From the NCBI GenBank assembly GCA_937864925.1, contig CALMFH010000240.1, forward strand, positions 1 through 53,376: a stretch of DNA of 53,376 nucleotides. The letters run 5' to 3'. The notes beneath the pieces were generated by a model. It saw only the letters and a list, made by a program, of their open reading frames with translations. It made no database searches and was not told the origin of the DNA. Numbering within the stretch: position 1 is the first letter of the stretch; every line of letters starts with the position of its first letter. The DNA comes from an uncultured Alphaproteobacteria bacterium. Its GTDB lineage: Bacteria; Pseudomonadota; Alphaproteobacteria; Rhizobiales; Ancalomicrobiaceae. The position numbers and the translations under genes are program-made. Shown here piece by piece: positions 48,701-53,376 of the stretch.

Positions 48701-49171
48701 GCCACGCCGCAGCGGACCGCCGACGGTGTCGAGCAGATCAAGGTCCGGCGGGTGGAGATCAATCCTCAGACCGATTTCTCACGCACCACGGTCACCTTCG
48801 CGATGCGGGAAGGCGTCATCACAGTCACCGAAGGCGTGGCCAAGGGCAATTCCGTCGGTGCCACGGCCTCCGGACAGGTCGACCTCAACAACCAGCGCAT
48901 CGCTCTTTCGGGCACCTACATTCCGGCCTTCGGTCTCAACAACCTCGCCGGCCGCATTCCGCTGTTCGGAGCGATCACCGGGGCGGGGTCGAACGAAGGC
49001 CTGCTCGGCGTCACCTTCCGCGTCTTCGGCGGGCTCGACGATCCGATCCTCGAGATCAATCCGCTGTCGGCGATCGCTCCCGGAATCTTCCGGCGCATCT
49101 TCGAATTCCAGAAGGACGACCAACCCGCCCCGGCCCCGGTCGGCAACGCCCCGACCAGGATCACACCCTGA
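45704..49171 (+). CDS. AsmA/YhdP-like protein with DUF3971
   Basis: A 1155-residue protein with a single N-terminal membrane helix (about residues 11-38) and a very long periplasmic part of repeating beta-strand segments, ending with the AsmA-type C-terminus (GTYIPAFGLNNLAGRIPLFG, then NEGLLGVTFRVFGGLDDPIL and INPLSAIAPGIFRRIFEF). The central WPHWVAPDTRDWFIANVTAGR segment is a marker of DUF3971. AsmA-like proteins are thought to move phospholipids between membranes. ATG at 45704 has a weak ribosome site; an upstream start is possible but those residues are not family-like. Transcribed alone, divergent from bcp. Confidence 0.88.
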   Translation: MSGERRRRALGRIGVVLLWIAGLVLSLTALAVLALAALVAHGPVEIATAARTAEALLGEAAGPGGRARVGNAHLDWSWDKGLTVDLAEIVVDRAGVLAMTVPRAEVRLRGSPIFLGEVRAHSLVLFEPRLSVETAGLAAAGEAVGASPPAGPNTAIPSDSSMVAMPAMPGAARAVAQASPPARTIAEAREIGRAVDRAVARARGEGIERIGVRNATIELRRLDRDGAARVVTLPEAEVEAVVDGPAGDLDVGFSARGDVGRWSMRLTSTRETDGRRRLAFVADDVTHRDLFGPAGPAFDLGMPLYPRLTVHYGPEDRYDGAEIDVRLGAGEFRFGPMPEDSMLVDEGQVQIEWKAGSDAFEVRNLFLAVGETGMALHGRISPPPNRDGIWDVVLEADGGNFRPRDVPGKALVVDGGRLTARVDPVAKVIDVTAGEATFGSGWVKAKGRIDLSGAEPRLRLDLSFSALDVEQVKRIWPHWVAPDTRDWFIANVTAGRMLDTVINLDLPHFDKPETWPGNAFRMASRFDDARFRVFGNLPSVVGAQGRMTIDERRMELVADRAQVATKWAKRPALDGFRFTVADVFTKPPKATIRLRSVGDVPALAEVIDAEPLALLEEAGIRSEGLSGTGTVTAQIDILFEKRVRASSIDYKVEAALERFSSPHPIQGRKFQDGRFKIVADPRGLKVTGRSLIDGVVAEVDMYDPRGASRTQEKRDFKMVLDEAARQRIGLDLGDMVRGAIGVAVTQPAQAEARRKVEVDLTPARLHLAPFGWSKGSGVPAKATLDLVEDDKGVRLENLAIEAEGLAIAGTVALDKEHRVVSADFSRFALRKGDAAKLKLARGTDQALVVTFEAQNFDLRSVMQAGRRASAEEGDRPEPAKPTDLVLRLRAARLVGFNDVTLTDATLDGRYRGGAFSTLQLSARSSGGRSLSASIRPEGDRRLFTVDADDAGALLSFFDFFDRIRGGRLSLDARLAAPGVAQGRLRLYDFHLLEQPKAGRATPQRTADGVEQIKVRRVEINPQTDFSRTTVTFAMREGVITVTEGVAKGNSVGATASGQVDLNNQRIALSGTYIPAFGLNNLAGRIPLFGAITGAGSNEGLLGVTFRVFGGLDDPILEINPLSAIAPGIFRRIFEFQKDDQPAPAPVGNAPTRITP

Positions 49172-49378
49172 TCGGCCGACGACGAGGACCGACCGACCCG
49201 TGCCCGGGCGCCACCGCGTCGCGCAGGAGAGGAGGTCCGTCCGGACGCCCGATGGGCCGGTTCGGCCACGAATCGCGCGTGCGTCCACCCACGCCGTTCA
49301 CTCTCTCCGGTTTCCTCCGCCCGCGCATCGACCACGCACCGTCGCGCCATTCGTCCGCCGGGCGGGGCGATCGGAATT

Positions 49379-49394
49379 TCAATCAAACGATTGA
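49379..49394. promoter_or_regulatory. Probable TetR operator TCAATC-N4-GATTGA
   Basis: A perfect six-base inverted repeat with a four-base spacer, 32 bases before the ATG at 49426. The surrounding region is AT-rich relative to its neighbours. Position and shape suggest autoregulation by the TetR protein immediately downstream, and hence control of the whole efflux operon. Confidence 0.65.
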
Positions 49395-49425
49395 CCCAGC
49401 CGAACTTCGGTCTATGGTGTGGGTC

Positions 49426-50142
49426 ATGACCATGCCCGACCCCTTCGCGTCCGTGACCGATGCCGCGGGCGCCGTCCGCTCCGATGTCGACGGCACGCGT
49501 GCCGCGCTGATCCGCGCCGGTATCGAGCTCTTCGGCCGCCGGGGTTTCGACGGGGCCTCGACGCGCGAGATCGCCCGCACCGCCGGCGTCAACATCGCCG
49601 GTATCGCCTACCACTTCGGCGGCAAGGCGGGCCTGCATCGCGCCTGCGGCGAGACGATCGCGGCGATCGTCAGCGCGAGCGTCGGCCCGCTGACACTGTC
49701 GCCCGAGGTCATCGCCACTCTCGATGCGGAGGCGGCGGCCGATCTCTTCGTCGCCGCGGTGGTCGGGATCGGCCGGTTCATGCTCGGGCGGCCGGAGGCG
49801 GAGACCGTGGCGCGCTTCATGGTGCGCGAGCAGATGGACCCGTCGGACACCTTCGCGGTGCTCTACGAGCGGTTGATCCGGCCGCGGCACGAGGCGATGT
49901 GCCGGCTCTTCGCCCGCGCTACCGGCGAAGACGCCGCCCGCGAGGACGTCATCGTCGCGGTGTCGGCGATGTTCGGTCAGATCATGTTCTTCCGGGTGGG
50001 GCGCGCCACCGCGCTCGCGCGGCTCGGCTGGGCGGCGATCGACGACGACCGGCTCGAGGTCATCCTCGGCGTCGTCACCGCCTCCATTCGCGCCACCCTC
50101 GCGGCCCGACGTGCGGCCGCAGCGAAAGAGACGAAACCATGA
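49426..50142 (+). CDS. TetR-family regulator, CecR (YbiH)-like
   Basis: 238 residues. N-terminal helix-turn-helix: IRAGIELFGRRGFDGASTREIARTAGVN, then IAGIAYHFGGKAGLHRAC, the standard TetR DNA-binding pattern. The C-terminal part (ARFMVREQMDPSDTFAVLYE, PRHEAMCRLFARATG, VSAMFGQIMFFRVGRATALAR) follows the DUF1956/CecR_C family. In E. coli CecR controls ybhGFSR, and here the same types of transporter genes follow directly. Start at 49426; the ATG at 49414 is an alternative. Its stop overlaps the next start (ATGA). Confidence 0.9.
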   Translation: MTMPDPFASVTDAAGAVRSDVDGTRAALIRAGIELFGRRGFDGASTREIARTAGVNIAGIAYHFGGKAGLHRACGETIAAIVSASVGPLTLSPEVIATLDAEAAADLFVAAVVGIGRFMLGRPEAETVARFMVREQMDPSDTFAVLYERLIRPRHEAMCRLFARATGEDAAREDVIVAVSAMFGQIMFFRVGRATALARLGWAAIDDDRLEVILGVVTASIRATLAARRAAAAKETKP

Positions 50143-51092
50143 TGGACTGGGTCTGCTCCCTGGCGCTCGTCGGCTCCTTGTTCAACGGTTGCGCCGTGCC
50201 CACCTTGGCGGTCGGCTACGTCGAGGGCGAATACGTTTCGATGGCGCCGCTCGAGACCGCCCGAATCGCCGCGGTCACGGTCAAGCTGGGTGATCGGGTG
50301 GTGCCGGGCACGCCGATCGCGCGGATGGAGACCAACGACATCGAGATCGTCGTCGCCGACGCCGGCGCCCGGCTCGCCCAGGCGGAAAGCGAACTCGCCG
50401 ATCTGAAACGCGGCCGCCGTCCCGAGGAGATCGAGGTGATCGCCGCAAGCCTCGCTTCGGCCGAGGCCCAGGCGGAGGAGACGGAACGGACCCTCGCGCG
50501 TCGCGTCGATCTGTCGAAACGTGGGTTCTCGCCCCAGGCCGAGCTCGATCAGGCGACGACCGCCCGCGAGGTGGCGGTCGCGCGAGTGCGCGAGCTGAAG
50601 GCCAATCTCGCCGTGGCGAAGCTGCCGGCACGCGAAGACACCATCAAGGCGGCGGAGAACCGCGTCGCCCAGGCGCGTGCCGCCCTCGACACCGCCCGCT
50701 GGCGTCTGTCGGAACGCACCATCACGGCGCGGGCGGAGGGGCGCATCACCGATCTCGTCCGCCGGCCGGGCGAGGTCGCGGGACCGCAGGCGCCGGTCGT
50801 CACCATGCTGCCCGACGGAGCGGTGAAGCTGAAGCTGTGGGTGCCGGAAAAGGGGTTCTCCCGCCTCGCCCTCGGGGCGGTGCTCGCCGTCCACTGCGAC
50901 GGCTGCGGGACCGGCCTGACGGCGCGTGTCTCGCATCTCTCCGCCGAGCCGGAGTTCACCCCGCCGGTGATCTATTCGATCGAGACCCGGCAGAAGCTCG
51001 TCCATCTGGTCGAGGCGCGGCCGGAAGGTGCGGCGAGCCGGCTGCAGCCCGGTCAGATCGTCGACGTGTCGCTGCCGGGAGGTGCGCCGTGA
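50139..51092 (+). CDS. HlyD-family periplasmic adaptor (YbhG-like)
   Basis: 317 residues. N-terminal hydrophobic segment (about 4-24, SLALVGSLFNGC) acting as membrane anchor or signal; the LFNGC ending does not give a canonical lipobox because Asn is at -2. Then the split lipoyl domain (YVSMAPLETARIAAVTVKLGDRV, ITARAEGRITDLVRRPGEV) surrounding a coiled-coil hairpin (about 70-170), and a beta-barrel region VKLKLWVPEKGFSRLALG. It links an inner-membrane pump to an outer-membrane channel. Start ATG at 50139 overlaps the TetR stop. Confidence 0.89.
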   Translation: MMDWVCSLALVGSLFNGCAVPTLAVGYVEGEYVSMAPLETARIAAVTVKLGDRVVPGTPIARMETNDIEIVVADAGARLAQAESELADLKRGRRPEEIEVIAASLASAEAQAEETERTLARRVDLSKRGFSPQAELDQATTAREVAVARVRELKANLAVAKLPAREDTIKAAENRVAQARAALDTARWRLSERTITARAEGRITDLVRRPGEVAGPQAPVVTMLPDGAVKLKLWVPEKGFSRLALGAVLAVHCDGCGTGLTARVSHLSAEPEFTPPVIYSIETRQKLVHLVEARPEGAASRLQPGQIVDVSLPGGAP

Positions 51093-52039
51093 GCGTCGTC
51101 GAGGTCTCCGGCCTGACCAAGCGCTTCGGCGACAAGACCGTCGTCGACCACGTCGACATGACGGTGGAGAAGGGTGAGATCGTCGGCTTCCTCGGGCCGA
51201 ACGGTTCGGGCAAGACGACGACCATCCGCATGATCTGCGGACTTCTGACCCCCGATGCCGGCACCGGTACGGTGCTCGGCTACGACGTCGTCGCCCAGAG
51301 CCGCGAGATCAAGCGCGAGGTCGGCTACATGACCCAGCGCTTCTCCTTCTACGAGGACCTGACGATCGAGGAGAACCTCCAGTTCGTCGCTCGCCTCTAC
51401 GAGTTGAAGCCGGTGGCGCCCTATGTCGATCGTACGCTCGAGCAACTCGGGCTGAGCGCCCGGCGCAAGCAATTGGCCGGTACGCTGTCGGGCGGGTGGA
51501 AACAGCGGTTGGCGCTTGCCGCCTGCATCATGCACGAGCCGAAGCTGTTGTTGCTCGACGAGCCGACCGCCGGTGTCGATCCCAAGGCGCGGCGCGAATT
51601 CTGGGACGAGATCCATCTGCTCGCCGCCGGCGGCCTCACGGTGCTGGTCTCGACCCACTACATGGACGAGGCCGAGCGCTGCCATCGCATCCACTACATC
51701 TCCTACGGCAAGCTCCTGGCGAGCGGCACGGTCGAGGAGGTCGTCGCCGGCGCCGGGCTGACCACCTTCGTCACCCGCGACGGCGAAGCCGGCCACGTCG
51801 CCGAACTGGCGGCGCTGCCGGGGGTCGATCAGGTGGCGCCGTTCGGCAACACGCTGCACATCGTCGGTCACGATCGGGCGCTGCTCGAGGCCTCGCTCGC
51901 CGGCTTCGCAGCGCGATCGGGGCTGGTGTTCGCCCGCGGCGAGACCAGCCTCGAGGACGTGTTCATCCAGTTCATGGTGCGCTCCGGTGCGGACGCGGGC
52001 CAGGCAACCGAACCGGGTTCGTTGAGGGGAGGGAAGTGA
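51089..52039 (+). CDS. ABC transporter ATPase (YbhF-like half)
   Basis: 316 residues with one nucleotide-binding domain: Walker A LGPNGSGKTTTIRMI, Q-loop YMTQRFSFYEDLTIEENL, signature LSGGWKQRLALAA, Walker B LLLLDEPTAGVDP and the H-loop VLVSTHYMDEAERC. The C-terminal extension has the regulatory-type ETSLEDVFIQFM end shared by drug-export ABC-2 ATPases. E. coli YbhF has two such domains; here there is one. GTG start at 51089 overlaps the HlyD-like stop (GTGA). Confidence 0.93.
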   Translation: MSVVEVSGLTKRFGDKTVVDHVDMTVEKGEIVGFLGPNGSGKTTTIRMICGLLTPDAGTGTVLGYDVVAQSREIKREVGYMTQRFSFYEDLTIEENLQFVARLYELKPVAPYVDRTLEQLGLSARRKQLAGTLSGGWKQRLALAACIMHEPKLLLLDEPTAGVDPKARREFWDEIHLLAAGGLTVLVSTHYMDEAERCHRIHYISYGKLLASGTVEEVVAGAGLTTFVTRDGEAGHVAELAALPGVDQVAPFGNTLHIVGHDRALLEASLAGFAARSGLVFARGETSLEDVFIQFMVRSGADAGQATEPGSLRGGK

Positions 52040-53181
52040 TGCGGGTCCATCGCTTCTTCTCGTTCGAACGGCTCGGCGCGATCCTCGCCAAGGAGTTCGT
52101 GCAGATGCGGCGCGACCGCATCACCTTCGCCATGATGCTCGGCGTGCCGATCATGCAGCTGATCCTGTTCGGCTTCGCCATCAACAACGATCCGAAGGGC
52201 CTGCCGTCGGCACTTCTGGCGCTCGGCAACGACCGTTACACGCGCGCGATCGTCTCGGCGCTGGAGGTCACCGGCTACTACCGCTTCGTCGCCCGCCCGA
52301 CGAGCGAGGCAGAGGCGGACCACCTTCTCGAATCGGGGCGCGTCGCCTTCGTCGTCACCATCCCCTCCGATCTCGGCGCGCGGGTCGATCGCGGCGATCG
52401 GCCGGAGATCCTGATCGACGCCGATGCCACCGATCCGGCGGTCGCCTCGGGGGCGATCGGGACGCTCGGAACCGTGGCGCGGCACGCGCTGTCGCGCGAG
52501 AAGGGCGAGGAGGCCGCGGTCTCGGCGGAGGAGGACAAGCGCCTCTCGGTCACCGTCCACCGCCGCTACAACCCGGAAGGCGTGTCGCAGTACAACGTCG
52601 TGCCGGGGCTGCTCGGCGTCATCCTGCAGATGACCATGGTGATGATGACCTCGATGGCGCTGACGCGGGAGACCGAGCGCGGCACCATGGAGAACCTGCT
52701 CGCCATGCCGGCCACGCCGATGGAGATCATGCTGGGCAAGATCCTGCCCTATCTCGGGGTCGGTGCGGTGCAGTTGGCGGTCGTCCTGTCGATGGCCAAG
52801 TTCGTCTTCCACGTGCCCTTCGTCGGCTCGCTGACGTTGCTGATCTTCGCCGTGCTGACCTTCGTGTTGGCGTTGGTGCTGCTCGGCTATTTCATCTCGA
52901 CCTTCGCCGCGACGCAGATGCAGGCGATGCAGCTGACCTTCTTCTTCTTCCTGCCGTCGATCCTGCTCTCCGGCTTCATGTTCCCGTTCTCGGGCATGCC
53001 CGACTGGGCGCAGACGATCGGCGAGATCTTCCCGCTCACGCATTTCCTGCGGGTGATCAGGGCGGTGATGCTGAAGGGGGCGGAGATGCCGGCGATCGCC
53101 TGGGAGATGAGCGTGCTCGGCTTCTTCATCCTGCTCTTCGCCGGCATCGCGCTCGCCCGCTTCCGCCGCACGCTGGATTGA
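52039..53181 (+). CDS. ABC-2 type permease (YbhR/YbhS-like)
   Basis: 380 residues. N-terminal cytoplasmic part and first membrane helix (MMLGVPIMQLILFGFAINND), a large periplasmic domain (about 40-180), then five helices in the C-terminal half. The conserved ABC-2 motif appears as RETERGTMENLLAMPATPMEIMLGK, and LLSGFMFPFSGMPDWAQTIGEIFPLTHFLRVIR is typical of YhiH/YbhR/YbhS. ATG at 52039 overlaps the ATPase stop by one base (TGATG). No second permease follows within 195 bases of the window end. Confidence 0.93.
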   Translation: MRVHRFFSFERLGAILAKEFVQMRRDRITFAMMLGVPIMQLILFGFAINNDPKGLPSALLALGNDRYTRAIVSALEVTGYYRFVARPTSEAEADHLLESGRVAFVVTIPSDLGARVDRGDRPEILIDADATDPAVASGAIGTLGTVARHALSREKGEEAAVSAEEDKRLSVTVHRRYNPEGVSQYNVVPGLLGVILQMTMVMMTSMALTRETERGTMENLLAMPATPMEIMLGKILPYLGVGAVQLAVVLSMAKFVFHVPFVGSLTLLIFAVLTFVLALVLLGYFISTFAATQMQAMQLTFFFFLPSILLSGFMFPFSGMPDWAQTIGEIFPLTHFLRVIRAVMLKGAEMPAIAWEMSVLGFFILLFAGIALARFRRTLD

Positions 53182-53269
53182 AGGCGTTTCGCGCCGGCTC
53201 CCGCCCGTCGTTCGACCGACCCCACACGCGCGGGCCTCTCGGGGCCGGGCGGCGGGCGACGCCTCTCCT

Positions 53270-53315
53270 GCGGAACTCTCCCCCGTCTCTCAGGAGGCCG
53301 CCGGGACAGTTCCGC
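53270..53315 (+). terminator. Inverted repeat after the ABC operon
   Basis: GCGGAACT (53270-53277) is exactly complementary to AGTTCCGC (53308-53315); after a C-C mismatch the pairing continues with TCCC/GGGA, giving a 12-pair stem and a 20-base loop. It lies about 90 bases after the permease stop. Could be a terminator or an operator for the next gene; no T-tract follows. Confidence 0.35.
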
Positions 53316-53376
53316 ATCCTCGCCGATCCTCCACGATCGAAGCCCGGCCCGCGATCCACCCCGACGCTCGGCGATC

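Overview
The window is dense, GC-rich (roughly 68-70% by eye) bacterial chromosome. It has strong C/G third-position bias, AGGAGG-like ribosome sites, frequent ATGA overlaps and a cob-type (aerobic) cobalamin locus. Together with an alphaproteobacterial-style AsmA-like giant protein, a class III alpha-methylacyl-CoA racemase and an RYDPxQPRxPAG protein remnant, this points to an alphaproteobacterium, most likely of the order Hyphomicrobiales (Rhizobiales). This is inferred from protein character only; no rRNA is present and no species is named.

Layout. (1) 1-12,650: mixed housekeeping and accessory genes: 3' part of prmA, a Host_attach-family protein, an M24B Xaa-Pro aminopeptidase, a GST-like protein with a small membrane protein, an MFS transporter, a Tat-signal protein, a small membrane protein, a GFA-family protein, an unknown HExxE protein, an acyl-CoA thioesterase, phosphoglucomutase (pgm) and an OmpW-like porin. 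(2) 12,785-30,764: a catabolic island. A large LuxR/MalT-type (LAL) regulator and a stand-alone SCP2 protein flank a nine-gene minus-strand operon (GMC alcohol dehydrogenase, aldehyde dehydrogenase, SCPx-type thiolase, two MaoC hot-dog proteins, SDR, alpha-methylacyl-CoA racemase, acyl-CoA ligase, acyl-CoA dehydrogenase). Divergent from it is a P450 electron-transfer set (ferredoxin reductase, [2Fe-2S] ferredoxin, CYP108/P450terp-like P450, rubredoxin), followed by a convergent PaaG-like crotonase. The logic is hydroxylation of a methyl group, oxidation to the acid, CoA activation, then beta-oxidation-like cleavage. An alicyclic monoterpenoid such as a terpineol-like compound is the best guess. 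Related sequence motifs (core ACCAAGGTT plus GGGT) lie in the promoter regions of this island and are candidate operators. (3) 31,293-36,809: cobalamin genes cobO-cobQ and cobD/cobC, split by a decayed gene and a hypothetical membrane protein.

(4) 36,810-39,095: an AT-rich spacer, then a bipartite energy-taxis receptor: a soluble Aer-type PAS protein overlapping a membrane-anchored MCP (CetB/CetA-like). (5) 39,265-41,406: prfB with its programmed +1 frameshift, and uppP. (6) 41,443-49,171: an M23 peptidase, a yjfLMC-like trio (DUF350, DUF1190-like, glutathionylspermidine-synthase-like), a Bcp peroxiredoxin and a 1155-residue AsmA/DUF3971-like protein. (7) 49,379-53,181: a TetR (CecR-like) regulator with a visible operator palindrome and a tightly overlapping HlyD-like / ABC ATPase / ABC-2 permease operon resembling ybhGFSR.

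No rRNA, convincing tRNA, CRISPR array, insertion sequence or riboswitch was recognised. All assignments come from reading motifs and family resemblance; no database search was run.
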